Positions 1-11,230 of a stretch of DNA of 49,479 bases are shown in pieces (position 1 is the first letter of the stretch; each line of letters opens with the position of its first letter). Source of the DNA: Welwitschia mirabilis. Taxonomy: Eukaryota; Gnetophyta; Gnetopsida; Welwitschiales. The notes beneath the pieces are model-generated. The model searched no databases. It worked only from the letters and a program-made list of their open reading frames with translations, and was not told the origin of the DNA. The position numbers and the translations under genes were made by a program. The stretch lies in NCBI GenBank assembly GCA_051453625.1, contig JBOZIK010000001.1, positions 18,898,286 through 18,947,764 of the forward strand. Direction: 5' to 3'.

Positions 1-2214
1 CTGTAGAAACTTAACTATTAATAGGATAATAAATGTAATATTATATTTTTTTGAATTTATTTCTAAATTTAGATTCAATATTTTGTATTAATTTTTTTTT
101 AAATTTTTATTTCTTTAGCTTTAGGATTATGTTTTAAAATAAAGTTTCTATTTTTCAATTTAATGGCATTCACATTAGTCTACTTTTTCACAACATTAAT
201 TGGTTAAGAATTAGGAGTTGATTAACATGATAAACTTAAATGACTTTTCTTCTTCTTTTTTTATTAGAATGGGAAGTTAAGCATTGACTACATTTATTCC
301 ATTTGGTTTACTAATACTTTCATTATTTCTTCTAAGTTATTTTCTTGAGGTGGAGGCAGAGCTAATGTCTTAAATTATAAGTGAGATTTATTTTTTTCCC
401 TAAAAATAGAGTGAGGATGATAAAAAAGTTCACTATGCAAAATATTAAAAAAATAAATATTTCATAGATTTAGAAACATTCTTTGTAAAATAGCAACCTA
501 ACTATAAATAGCCAAGAATGGGATTTTTAGAAGCCAAATGAGGGTTTCAACTATCTGTACATGAAAAAGTTTTTAAATTAAGAGAGGAATATATTGATAA
601 AGTTTTAGAGTTATTAAAGTTACTAAAAAAGAGTTATAACTAAAACAAGCACTAAAATTTACTAGTTTTACTTTCATTAGAAAAGGGTAATAGAGAGAAA
701 AAAAACTAATGCACAAATAAATATTTGAATTTCAAATTTAAGTAAATAAAAAATATACATGTTAAGTTCTTGGATAGGAAAGAAGAATAATTAATTAGTC
801 AATGCTTACTAGAAAGGATGAAAACATGAGAGAATGATATTAGAAGAAATTAGAAGAATGGTAAAAATAAGAGATAACAGGGATAAAACATATGATTCCT
901 TTAATAGAGACTCACCAATCATGAAATATTAAAAAATTGTATGATAGGTATTAAATGTTTAATAATCCTTTTAGCACCAAATATACACCATGCTACAAAA
1001 CTTCTAATTGAATTGAAAGGAATGCATGATAAAAATGAACAAATCACGTAAGCATAATTATAAATATATCAAGAAAAAAAATTTAGTTTTAGATGTAATC
1101 ATAGATCTTTTCATTAGTTTTTAATATAGATAATTACAAGATCTAATAAATTCTTCTTCTCTTACATCATTCACTTACATGCACTTCACCATATCATAAG
1201 CCCTTTAAATGAATGGAAATGAAAGAAAGGGGATGAAAAATAAATTATGGAAAGATCTAAAAGGATAAGAATGGATATACATTATTGCAGTTGATAAAGA
1301 TGAAAAGTAGAGAATACTTCCAAAGTTGATATAAAGAGAAAATCAACTTGGAATAGAAAAAATAAGAGAGAGAACTATGTTTGAAAGCTCCTTTCAAAAA
1401 AAAAAAAAAAAAACGAAAATGAAGCATATAAATGACATAAAATGAGTTTGATGGAATGTACTTGGCATTGATGTATGATTTCAAATTAAGTGTCCTAGAT
1501 TAGTTTAGATATGGTAGGTGTTAAAAATTTTGATTTTTGATATATAATTTATATTTTCATAGGGTGAATGATTTAATGTTACTATAGCATCAAAATATAC
1601 TAAAAAATAATACTACAACTCCATAGGCAATTTATATGGTATCTACGAAAATTCCTAAAATGCAATTAGCTTAACTACATTACTTATGACTGATATAACA
1701 TGAAAACATAAAATTTAACTCAAAGATAACTAGAAATGACTAAGTTATAATTCTTAGAATGCAAATTTCCATTGTAATAATGTCTTCATAGGATCTCATA
1801 TGCTTTGATGTCATGCATTGAGTGTTAAAATGAGTTGGAATTATCAATTCAACAGGTGGATGAAATATGAGGATTAATAAGGGATTATGAGTCATCTCTA
1901 AGACTAATAGTTTAAATTTATTCTCTATGCTTCACATATCCACCTCAAATCTCAGAGTCTTAATTATGATCATTACAAATTACAATGGATTAAAATGCAT
2001 GATTTTATGACCATCAAACCTCTGATGCTCGGGTCTCTTGAAAGGTACAAAACTACCTCTATGTGCATCATTATAGTTCTAAAATAATGAGAAATTATGA
2101 CTTTTAACACCTTATTTTAATTAAAATTTTAGGCTCTATCAAAAGTATTCTAGTTAAACTAATCATAAAATTTAATTCTTCTCTATATTGGTCTTATTTC
2201 TTATGATTTATTTA
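1..2214. other. AT-rich sequence, nothing recognised
   Basis: This stretch is very AT-rich and has no long reading frame on either strand. A run of 18 A residues at 1396-1413 could be a simple repeat or the tail of an old retroposed sequence, but no target duplication is evident. A short GAGGTGGA...AGAGCTA string near 350 resembles the decayed primer-site-like string near 14435, which may hint at an old LTR element, but this is too weak to call. I recognise no gene here. Confidence 0.5.
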
Positions 2215-2690
2215 ATTGAAAACGTTTATTTTATTTTAAGATTAATAAACGTAAGCTAAAAATATTAGATGAAATAATAAAACATAAAACAACTTTTTAA
2301 TACTGTGTCTTCAAGCTATGTTTTGTACTTATTCTAATTTCATTCTAATGAAATAAAACAATAAAATAATAATCATTAGTTTAGTTAAATTAATCTAAAA
2401 ATTAATATAATTATTAATATCTATTTTGTAAAGTGTAATAAGTTGATGTAACATATAAATTGCATTATACATCATTTGAGTTGTGCTTATTTAAATGCGA
2501 CATCAATACATTATTATGTTATTTAGAATTCTATTAAAAATATAGTTTCTAACTTCTATTATTACATTTTTAAACTTCCTTTTTTTCTCACCATTGCATT
2601 AGAAAATATTTTGTGTTTATTTCACTTTCATACATTCACATGTTCTATTATACTTTTAAAAACATATAAGTGCTTTTTCACACTTATTCC
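2215..2690 (+). repeat. Left copy of a diverged direct repeat (possible old LTR)
   Basis: This segment can be aligned by eye, with many substitutions and small indels, to 12840-13335 in the same orientation. The best shared blocks are the stretches around 2455-2500 and 13110-13145 (both read ATAAATTGCAT.ATACATC) and around 2605-2660 and 13245-13300. The two copies bracket a copia element and a LINE, so they may be remnants of that copia element's LTRs. I could not find clean TG...CA ends or a target duplication. It could equally be a dispersed repeat. Confidence 0.5.
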
Positions 2691-3239
2691 TTTCACATAT
2701 TTTCTAACATCTTATTAAAACATAAAAAGAAATAAAGCATAGAGAGGAAAAATGAATTTAATAATGGCACAAAATAAAATATAATAGATGATAAAATTAT
2801 TTCAATCCTTGTATAAAACTTTAATGTTAAAATTTCACTAATAGTTTAAAGTTTAAAAAGTCATGTATCCCATCTATAACAATCAATGTATTAGGATTAT
2901 GCCTTTGAAAACATATGAAACTTACTCATTCAAACTGTTTTATTTGAAAGATAAGAATAAAATATTTCTAGTTAGATAAGAACTTAAAGGTTACCTAGAT
3001 GGAAGAAAATCCAAAAAGGCTATTAATAATTATAGGCCCACTAGAGTCATTCTAGTGATAAACATCATTGATGAATTCTACCGCTGCTTCATGGTATATA
3101 AGAATTCATGAAATTTTGAACACTCGTATGAGATACATTTGAAGTTAAGAATGAAACACATAAGCAATTATTCATTATTGAGTTATTCACATTGAGACTT
3201 AGAGATTATAAAAATATTACTCATCTAAAGAAGAATATC

Positions 3240-3530
3240 ATCAACCTAAATACATGAATTAAAGAGTGAGGAGATAAAGTAGATGAAGAAATGTTAAACT
3301 TTTTCTTGATTAAATCCTTTCCTATGAAGTTTAATGTGTTTAATAAATTATTAAAACATTCAGTTAATAGTAAAGATCCATTATTCCAAAATAGAATTAA
3401 ATAATAAAGAAAATAAAATAAGCATAGGGTTTATTGCATTAGAATAGACTATGAAACAAGGATATAAAAAATAAATATTTTGTAAGGTATATAAGAAAAT
3501 GGTTCACCATACATAGTACTATTACTTTAA
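3240..3530 (+). pseudogene. Ty1/copia gag remnant with decayed zinc knuckle
   Basis: The frame around 3272-3360 reads like the part of copia Gag (UBN2-type domain) where an acidic DEE motif is followed by a short hydrophobic stretch, a Pro and a Phe-rich helix (visible: DEEMLNFFLIKSFP). About 40 codons further on, 3481-3522 has the spacing of a CX2CX4HX4C zinc knuckle. The first Cys (TGT) and the His (CAC) remain, but the second and third Cys are now TAT (Tyr) and one codon is TAG. Gag packages the element RNA. There are stops and frame changes throughout, so it is not functional. It lies directly upstream of integrase and RT remnants on the same strand, as expected for a copia element. Confidence 0.6.
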
Positions 3531-4229
3531 AAATCCAAATCATTCACAAATGAAAATAAGAATAAATATGAAGAAAGAAAAAAAATGGTACAAAGAGAAA
3601 AATTCTGGTATTTTAATCATAACTAATGATGTGGTTCATAAGGAAGAATTCTAAGTAATTTACATAATAGATAATAAACATGATTCAAAAACTTAGATCA
3701 TTAAATCATATGACCATTAATAAAAAACACTTTGCGAAGCTTGTGCTAATGTTGAAGCATCATAAAACATGCAAAAATTAAATATTAAATAAAAGTAGAA
3801 TTAGGATAAATTAGAATTATGAAGTTGTCCTTGCTTACCTTCACAAATACTCTATACATTGAAAACTTTAAAATGAATTTAATACCTATTTTAATCTATG
3901 TTCCATCCTTATTCAAAAATGGTTATCAAATAAGATTTGTTAAAATGAAGAATGGATTATATTACATCACAAGAAAAATAGAAGCTACATATTAAAGCAA
4001 TTTAGTATGGTAAAATTCTATAGGTAAAAGTAAAACAATGAGATCATAAAGCATTTTTTAACATAGAAATAAACAAATAAATTCTTTAGCATAAAAAATA
4101 AGGTATTAATAAAGCTACATCAAATAAGTAATGAAATCCCAAGTTCAAAACCAAGGAATTAATATATGAAGCTTATCAAATAGGCCAAATACATCATAAG
4201 AGATTTTAAGTAATAAAAGAAAAAGAGTA
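3531..4229 (+). other. Decayed copia internal sequence (protease interval), no motif seen
   Basis: This lies between the gag zinc knuckle and the first integrase motif of the same copia remnant, where the aspartic protease and the integrase zinc-binding region should be. I could not find the D-S/T-G protease motif or the HHCC motif. The sequence is AT-rich and broken by stops in all frames. Confidence 0.4.
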
Positions 4230-5103
4230 GTAATGAAAATGAATTAATCCATAGTAATTTGTATGGATATTAATTAGTTTTGTTCATAAAAGAAAAAAAA
4301 TGTTGCTCATCTTTATTAATCATTACAATAAGATGTATTTTATATATTTTTTGTGAAACAAGTCTTAAAGCCTTAACATTTTTAAATGTTTTATCCACTT
4401 GTTAAATACATATAAACTTAGAAATCAAAATATGCTTTAAATAAACTTTTTGAATGAATTGAAAACATTAGAACTTAGTGTGTAGTAACTCCATCTTATA
4501 CATCTCAACTCAATGGAGTTGCCTTAGGAGAAAAGGGAAAAAAGACAAGAAAAACTACATCATCATTGAAATTATAAGAAGTATGTTGTAGAAGCTACAT
4601 CTTCCTTCATTTATATGAATAGAAGATATTACAATAAACATATATCTTTAAAATAGACTTTCTATTAAAGTCCTAAATAGACATCTACTTATAAAAAAAG
4701 TAATGTAATGAAGCAATTTCACATAATTACTTAAGGACATTTGAAAGAAAATTTATTGTGCATGTTTCATAGCCATGAATTGTTTTTTAAAAAAATTAAA
4801 AACCTATTTCATGCCTGATTATTTAGATAAAAATAGATCCTACTAAATTTGGGCTCATCCTCCAAAAGCGTCATTATCTTTAAAGATATTATTTTTGTTG
4901 AACTAGTAAAGATTGATAATTTTATTTCATTCACATCCTTTGATGCCATAATTTTAAGTAAGGAAGAGATATCTAGACCTACATTTAAACTTATAGATGA
5001 AACTATTATTGATAATATAAAAAAATATTCTAGTAAATTGAATGAATATGAAGTCATGATTCAAAGCCCAAATGAATTAGAATGCTTAACATTAGATTCT
5101 TAG
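4230..5103 (+). pseudogene. Ty1/copia integrase remnant
   Basis: The frame at 4231-4272 matches the start of the copia integrase catalytic core (ELIHSNLYG, including the first catalytic-region block). The stretch around 4480-4530 matches the block before the catalytic Glu (TPSYTSQLNGVA), where the family has a PYTPQQNGVAER-type sequence. The open frame at 4849-5103 corresponds to the C-terminal part of integrase, where copia proteins carry an 'I-I-S-R-D-V-x-F-x-E' block; here it reads VIIFKDIIFVE. Frameshifts and stops separate these pieces. Integrase would have inserted the element cDNA; this copy cannot be functional. Confidence 0.72.
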
Positions 5104-5339
5104 ATTTTCAAAAATGATAATAATGATGAGTATCAAGTTAATCCTATCGTAGAAGATGAAATTTGAAAAAACAAATTCTTAAATTATAAAGCTCAAGTAT
5201 CATTATGGATAAGACAAACTTATAATTCATTTCATGAACATAAAAGACTTCTTATACAATAAAATCCAAATCAAACCACTGGAAGTGGAAAAGCATTTGT
5301 TTATATTACTGAGGAAATAAATTATTTAGAGTTAACTAA

Positions 5340-6300
5340 TGTGAAAGAAGCTCTTAAAACATAAAATGGAAGAAGGAAATGTAGGAAGAGAATGAAATTT
5401 TTTCAAAGAATCAAATTTTAGAAGTAAATAAAGTAACAAAGAAGCCAAGTGATAAAAAATGTGTGTTTCATATCAAATATAATCAAGATCATATAATCAC
5501 TAAGTATAAGGTAAAGTTTGTTGTAAAAGGATTTACTTAAGAAAAAGGAATTAATTTTAATGAAACATTTTCATACATAATAAAAATTCATACTATATGA
5601 ATCATTGTTTCCTTAGTAACTAGTTATCAAATATACATTCCTAAATGGATATTTTAAAGAAAAAATCTAGCAAACTCAATCTAAAGTATTTGAAATTAAA
5701 GGCTAAGAAGATATGTGTACATACTAAAAGTGTTCTTTTATGGCTTAAGATAGGCTTTCAGAATATGGATTGAGAATCTTATTAGATTTCTTAAATACAT
5801 AGGTTTTACGAAGTAACTAATAGACATAAATATCTATGTAAAATCACATTAAAAATATAAAATGGCCATAATAATATTGCTTTGATTAAATGGCATAATA
5901 TTAGCATACAAGCATAAAGTAAAAGTTAGGGAAGTTAGAACGTTCTTAATAAAAAATTTTGAAATATTAAACTTTAGATCTATTAAGTATTTTTTAGGCT
6001 TTTAAATATCAAAAAGTGATAAAATAATCAAAATATTTTAATAAAAATAAGTTAATAAAATACTTAACAAATAATGCATGATGTGTTACTATAGTGGTAG
6101 CACCATGAACATATGAACCAAAGTCAAACATTTGAATCCCTACATTGTTTGAGAACATAGACCTATGATGCAAAAATCCAAGTGCAACTAGGATTTATGT
6201 GGTATAACTACCTACTATTTGTAGCTTCTAAATAGAACACACATGAAGTTGGTAATAAATATATTTAAATATCTTGCTAGGATAACGAAACCTAATATCA
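5340..6300 (+). pseudogene. Ty1/copia reverse transcriptase and start of RNase H, degenerate
   Basis: From 5367 the frame follows the copia RT N-terminus. A WKKEM block comes first, then KYKVKFVVKGFT (family K-A-R-L-V-A-x-G-F), then GINFNETFSY (family G-I-D-F-x-E-T-F-x-P), ending near 5656. Around 5985-6110 the distal RT block is seen (FLGF, a stop where Gln is expected, then IS), followed by the VNKILNK helix and STMN, where copia has S-T-P-M. At about 6225-6290 a THMK...NIFKYLA block resembles the linker to RNase H. Several in-frame TAA/TAG codons stand where the family has Gln. The segment holding the catalytic YVDD is not legible. Confidence 0.8.
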
Positions 6301-6744
6301 TATTTAAAAAAGAAAAATAAAGTTTAGTAAAATACACATATTTGAAATAAACTAGAACCAATGATAGAGGTTTTACCACCAGATACATCATTTAGTTAAA
6401 TAGAAATACTATCTTATGATGAAGCTATAAATAAAAGAAAGATTTACTTTCCTCTAATGTAGCAACATAAATTATAGCTACTACCTTATGTTCTGATATA
6501 AAATGGATCTATAAATTTCCAAGTAATCTATGCAAAGAAGTTCAAATCCTAGTCTTCATTTATTATGAGAATTAAAATAAATCATACTCATAAGGAATTC
6601 AATTTTTCATATAAAAACAAAATCATATCAATGTCAAATTTGACTATATCAAATAATTCTACTTAAAATAACTCATTAAACCCTACTGCATCAACAAAAA
6701 ATGAAAAAATCTAGATGGACTGAAAAAGCTAATAAGAAAAGCAT
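6301..6744. other. Unassigned spacer between copia remnant and LINE
   Basis: AT-rich sequence between the last recognisable copia block and the 5' end of the LINE. It should hold the rest of the copia RNase H, but I could not read it. The string AATCTAGATG near 6705 resembles AATCTAATG right after the LINE poly(A) at 12821. This could be a degraded target-site duplication, but the similarity is weak. Confidence 0.3.
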
Positions 6745-6999
6745 GATAAGAAACCTGAGGAGGAGAGCTCTGCTAGGGTTTTTAAGCTCTTCTAAGCTTC
6801 AGCAGATTTGAGTGTAGCAGGGAGTGAGGAATGAAAGGCCACAAATTAGTGGTGGCAGTTTTAGTCCTTGGTTAGGGCACACAGGGGCGATTTCAACCAT
6901 CATGTAGTTATTATATGGGTAAGTTACAGAGTTTTTTCATTTACTAGTTTTGATCTGCTTTTAGGGTTTTTTTTCAATGGGTTTAGTCCTAATATGGAG

Positions 7000-7930
7000 A
7001 AGACTCAATTATTCAGTTAAGAAAAATCCCTAGTATTGGACATTAACAAAGATGCCTATAGTGAGATTGAGAAGAAACTCAGATACAGTCTAATCAAAAA
7101 GTTTGTCTCTTTTAGTACTTGACCAAGATTAGATCGGATTCATGAGTGAGTTGTTACTAAATGGATAAGAGTTAGTAAAGTTAATGTTATTGCAATGCCA
7201 AAAGAATTGGTGTTATTTTAGCTAGATAACAAATGAGAACAGGATGAAATAATCATGAGAGGGTCTTAGTTTTTTGGGGTTCGACATCTTGCCCTAGTAA
7301 AATGGATGCTAGGGATGCAATTGGACCTGAATCTATTTAAGAGGCTATTTGGATCTACGTCCATAAGTTCCCATTAGAGTTTTAAAATAAAGATTTATTA
7401 AAGAAAATAGCAGCTCAATTTGGTGAACTCATTAAACTCGACAGGATTACTGTTAAATAGACAAGACTAGTATTGGCCAAATTTTGTATTTGGATGAGCC
7501 TAGAGGATACCATTGAGATCCAATCTATAAAATTTAAATCTAAGTGGTATTTTTCTAAGCTTGATGTCACTTATGAGAATCTTCTAGTTTCTTGCATAGC
7601 TTGTGAAAAATTAGAACATCTCTCTAGAAGATGTGCTTCTTCTAAAAAGAAATGTTCACATTGTGAAAGATTAGGTTATCTAAGAGAAGAATGTAGAAAA
7701 CGATTAATTGACATTAAAGAAAATCCAAAGAAAACCTATACTTTTTGTAAGAAAATTATTCACAATTAGAACATATGCCAACATAGGCATAGAAAGGAAA
7801 AAAGGGAAAAAAAAGTACTACTATTTTCCCTAAGAAAACCAAGAACAGTAAGAAAAAGAAAGTACAAAAACTAGAGTAAAATCCCTTTCAATATTTTATA
7901 GAAGTGGAAGATACCCAACAACCTCTAAAT
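7000..7930 (+). pseudogene. LINE ORF1: DUF4283-like RNA-binding protein with three zinc knuckles
   Basis: Around 7045-7320 the frame resembles the DUF4283 domain of plant LINE ORF1 proteins (visible: GVRHLALVKWM, where the family has a 'g-x-x-L-x-L-x-x-W' block). It then passes through an IWIYVHKFPLEF-like segment near 7345. The open piece at 7473-7769 ends in a zinc-knuckle array. Knuckle one is complete (CIACEKLEHLSRRC, CX2CX4HX4C). Knuckle two is CSHCERLGYLREEC, with Tyr for His. Knuckle three has the right spacing from 7737, with Tyr for the first Cys and a stop inside. A Lys-rich tail follows near 7795-7870. ORF1 proteins bind the element RNA. Stops make this copy a pseudogene. Confidence 0.75.
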
Positions 7931-7950
7931 GATAATGAACCTAACGAAGT

Positions 7951-8335
7951 NNNNNNNNNNNNNNNNNNNNNNNNNNNNNNNNNNNNNNNNNNNNNNNNNN
8001 NNNNNNNNNNNNNNNNNNNNNNNNNNNNNNNNNNNNNNNNNNNNNNNNNNNNNNNNNNNNNNNNNNNNNNNNNNNNNNNNNNNNNNNNNNNNNNNNNNNN
8101 NNNNNNNNNNNNNNNNNNNNNNNNNNNNNNNNNNNNNNNNNNNNNNNNNNNNNNNNNNNNNNNNNNNNNNNNNNNNNNNNNNNNNNNNNNNNNNNNNNNN
8201 NNNNNNNNNNNNNNNNNNNNNNNNNNNNNNNNNNNNNNNNNNNNNNNNNNNNNNNNNNNNNNNNNNNNNNNNNNNNNNNNNNNNNNNNNNNNNNNNNNNN
8301 NNNNNNNNNNNNNNNNNNNNNNNNNNNNNNNNNNN
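7951..8335. other. Assembly gap of 385 N
   Basis: This run of N falls where the end of LINE ORF1 and the first part of the ORF2 endonuclease should be. Reading frames that run through it are artefacts. Confidence 0.99.
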
Positions 8336-9300
8336 AGAACCACATCATAATTCTTCTTAAACAATAGGGTTAGATTGTCATAAACCTTTATAGTTCCCAA
8401 AATAATCAAAACAAGGCCTCTATCTTGGAAGATGCTTAAAGGACTGTAATAGATAAATCCAAATGGCTTATTCTGTGTGATTTTAATCAATGTCTTCATT
8501 ACTGGGAAAAATTAGAGGGAAATAACTAGAATTTCAGAGATGCCTCAACACTAAAATATCTTTTGGCAAGACACTTTCTCATAGACCTCCCCTATTTTTA
8601 GGTGCAAATATACATGGTTAAATAGAAGAATAGGTAAAGATCTGATAATGTCTAAGATTGACAGAGTCCTAGCTAGAAAGGATCTAGCTAAAATTTCGTT
8701 TGAAGCCTATGGTTTGAACAGAATTACTTTTAACCACCATTCTATCAAACTTAAAGTGGGGTTGATTTCACCCCAGAAAACTCCGTTTCATATGAAATGA
8801 TATTGGATTAATCGGACAAAAACTAGAATGCTATTAGAAAAAATANNNNNNNNNNNNNNNNNNNNNNNNNNNNNNNNNNNNNNNNNNNNNNNNNNNNNNN
8901 NNNNNNNNNNNNNNNNNNNNNNNNNNNNNNNNNNNNNNNNNNNNNATGAAATGATATTGGATTAATCGGACAAAAACTAGAATGCTATTAGAAAAAATAT
9001 GGACATAGTATGATGGAATTTAATCCATAACATTTATGTACAGGGGCCTGAATACCCTAAAGGCTCATCTAAGAGATTAGAGAAGGAAAGATAAAGAGAG
9101 CTTTAAATCAAAAACTGAGCTTGAGGAGGAAATTAAAAGAATCCAAACTAAGCAAGAGGAGGGAGATAACTAGGATAGTCTACAGAACAGAGAATATCAA
9201 TGCCTAATATAACTCTAAGAAATAAATGCTGATTAAGAACACTATTAGAGAGAATAATCAAGGATCAAATGGCCAAAAGAGGATGACAAACATACTAGAT
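8336..9300 (+). pseudogene. LINE ORF2, endonuclease domain (C-terminal part)
   Basis: After the N gap the frame shows the second half of an L1 apurinic-type endonuclease. CDFNQCLHYWEKLEGN near 8475-8520 corresponds to the family G-D-F-N block, with Gly replaced by Cys. An ARHFLIDLP block follows near 8565, then the SKIDRVLARKDL block near 8650-8690 (family K-I-D-R-x-L), and HHSIKL near 8740, the usual S-D-H position, where Asp is now Ile or the frame has shifted. The endonuclease would nick target DNA for target-primed reverse transcription. The N run at 8846-8945 sits inside this frame but probably represents no missing sequence (see findings). Confidence 0.78.
8792..8999. other. 100-N gap flanked by an identical 54-bp sequence
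   Basis: Bases 8792-8845 and 8946-8999 are identical over 54 bp, and exactly 100 N (8846-8945) lie between them. A 100-N run is a common placeholder for a gap of unknown size. The simplest reading is that two contig ends overlap by 54 bp and were not merged. Dropping one copy and the Ns would give continuous LINE ORF2. Confidence 0.9.
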
Positions 9301-9399
9301 TCTTCTTCCAATAAGCCAACCAACATAGACTAAATAATAGAATTAGAAGACTATCCATCGGAGATCAAACCACCAAAAATAAAGAGGATACAACTAAGG

Positions 9400-10460
9400 A
9401 ATTATAGGCTCATCTTAAGAGAATCTATGAATGGAACAATATTACCCCTAGCCTTATTTCAAAAAATAAAAAAATCTCAGGTAAAGCTAACTCTATGTTG
9501 ATTAAACCTCTAAGTAGAGAGGAGGTTTTATCTACTATTAGATTCATGAAGAATAATTGAGCCCCTGGCCTTAATGGATGGCTAGTTAAAATTTTTAAAT
9601 CCCAATTCTCTATTTTAGGGGATAACCTTTATGATGTGATGTAAGAAGTCTTCTATAAGAGGTGGATTCCCAAGGAAATAAATGGAACTAGAGTGGTACT
9701 TATACCAAAAAAAAGGGGGATACTAGTAAACTAGAGGATTTCAAGACTCTAAGTGTTTGTAATGTTATTTAAAGGGTTTTCATGAAAATCATGGTTGGCC
9801 ATATCGCCCCCCTACTTTCCAATGTGATTTCAGAGAACCAAGCTAGCTTCATCTGAGTTAGGAATATTTAAAACCAAATCCTCTTGACTTATGAGATCAT
9901 TCACTTTGTTAAAAAATATAATTTTTCTCTTCTTATTGCTAAATTAGATATCTCTAAATCCTACGATTCAATTAGTTAGCAAGCATCAAGGTGTATCCTT
10001 AGGAAAATAAGTTTTTCTCAAGATATTATTAATCTCTGGCTAAATATGTAGGCTTTAGTCGAATTTAGTATAGAGGTCAACAACCATAGATCAAATTTCT
10101 TTTCAGTAGGCAGAAGTTTGATATAAGCAGACCCCTTATCTCCATATCTTTTTCTTTTTGTGATGAATGTACTATAGGTTTTTGTAAGAAGGAATGGAGT
10201 TACAGGAATCAGAATTGGAGGTCAAACCTTTCTTAATAATCACTATGCAGATGACATCATCATTATGATAAGGGATTTATTTCAGCAAGAAAAATTAATA
10301 AAAAATGCTATGAACATCTTTGCAACAACAATAGGGCTTGACACAAACTGGAATAAATTAAGAATCCACGCTTTAGGAAGAAAAGTTATTAGAGGGGACA
10401 AAATCTTCCAAATATTGAGTGCAAAGTTAGAAGACCTTTAGAATATCTACCTAGGTATTT
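9400..10460 (+). pseudogene. LINE ORF2, reverse transcriptase domain
   Basis: The RT blocks of plant L1 elements appear in order: APGLNGW near 9560 (family P-G-P-D-G), NGTRVVLIPKK near 9690, then a frameshift in an A/G run near 9705-9720. After that come LEDFKTLSVCNV (family D-F-R-P-I-S-L-C-N-V), ENQASFI, AKLDISKSYDS, DPLSPYLF near 10137, and the catalytic YADD at 10244-10255, intact. The frame ends with LGIYF near 10455 (family Y-L-G). Several stops occupy Gln or Arg positions. The domain would copy element RNA into DNA at the nicked target. Because YADD is intact, loss of function here comes from frameshift and stops. Confidence 0.88.
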
Positions 10461-11230
10461 ATTTTCAAAATTTACACAAGATTAATACCTAGAATTACAT
10501 CTTGGAATCCATCCAAAGGTGGTACAACTCCTAGGCAAATAACTTTCTCTCATCTAAAGCTAAGATTATTCTCATAAACTCTTGCTTAATTTTCTCTTTT
10601 CATTACATAGCTTCTATTATTCCCCTCAAGAAATATCATCCAAAAAATCAATAGGATCTTAAAGGAATTTGTTTAATCAAGAGGAAAGGATTACCACTGA
10701 ATTCATCTCTGCAAGTGAGAGACTATTGCCTACCTAAGAGAATCAGGGGGTTGGGGGATTTAGAAATTAGAGGATTGCATCCTCATTGGGAACATAGAAT
10801 TTTAAAGAGACTACAAAAAAGAGGTTAGACCTAGTGTGATTTGATTAATTAAAAATATAGAGATTAGACCATTGATTATAGAAAATTCTACTTATGGAAA
10901 CACCTCAATAAAGCTTAACAACAACTCATTAACTTAAAGATCTGTTAGTTTGATTCAACCAAGTAGATCCTCCTAAGAAAATATGGGAAATAGGACACAT
11001 ATAAGAAGTATTAAAAGGAACAGATTCAAAAAAAAATTAAGGTCTTTTACTAGTTAAAATACCACCAGTGAATCTTAACTAGAGATAAATTACTCAAGAT
11101 AGGATTCCAAGTGAACACAAACTATTCCATCTGTCAGTCAAATCTAGAAACAACACAACATCTATTTCACCATTACTTTTGGAGTAAAGAATTAATCTCC
11201 ATAGTGAAAAATTACTATTAAACTTACAAT
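10461..11230 (+). pseudogene. LINE ORF2, post-RT region and C-terminal zinc finger (zf-RVT-like)
   Basis: After RT the usual plant L1 thumb region can be read: a WYNS...FLSSKAKIILINS block near 10510-10590, then a CLPKRIRGLGDLEI block near 10728-10770 (family C-x-P-K-x-x-G-G-L-G). At 11085-11190 the frame shows RDKLLKIGFQ, a Cys, then a Glu and HLFHHYFWS, where the family zf-RVT motif has Cys-x2-Cys...His...Cys. Two of the Cys positions have changed. The same frame continues, interrupted only by TAA/TAG/TGA codons, into the linker and J domain downstream. Confidence 0.75.

Noticed and set aside
1396-1413. Poly(A) runs at 1396-1413, 17279-17295 and 28587-28603 as retrogene tails
   Set aside because: No target duplication or upstream retroposed gene was found. 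The one at 17279 is an expansion inside an LTR whose sister copy lacks it.
6705-6745. Target-site duplication for the LINE (AATCTAGATG against AATCTAATG at 12821)
   Set aside because: Only about nine matching bases with an indel in A-rich sequence; not distinguishable from chance.
7888-8499. Long open frames across 7888-8499 on both strands
   Set aside because: They consist mostly of N (7951-8335) and are artefacts of the gap.
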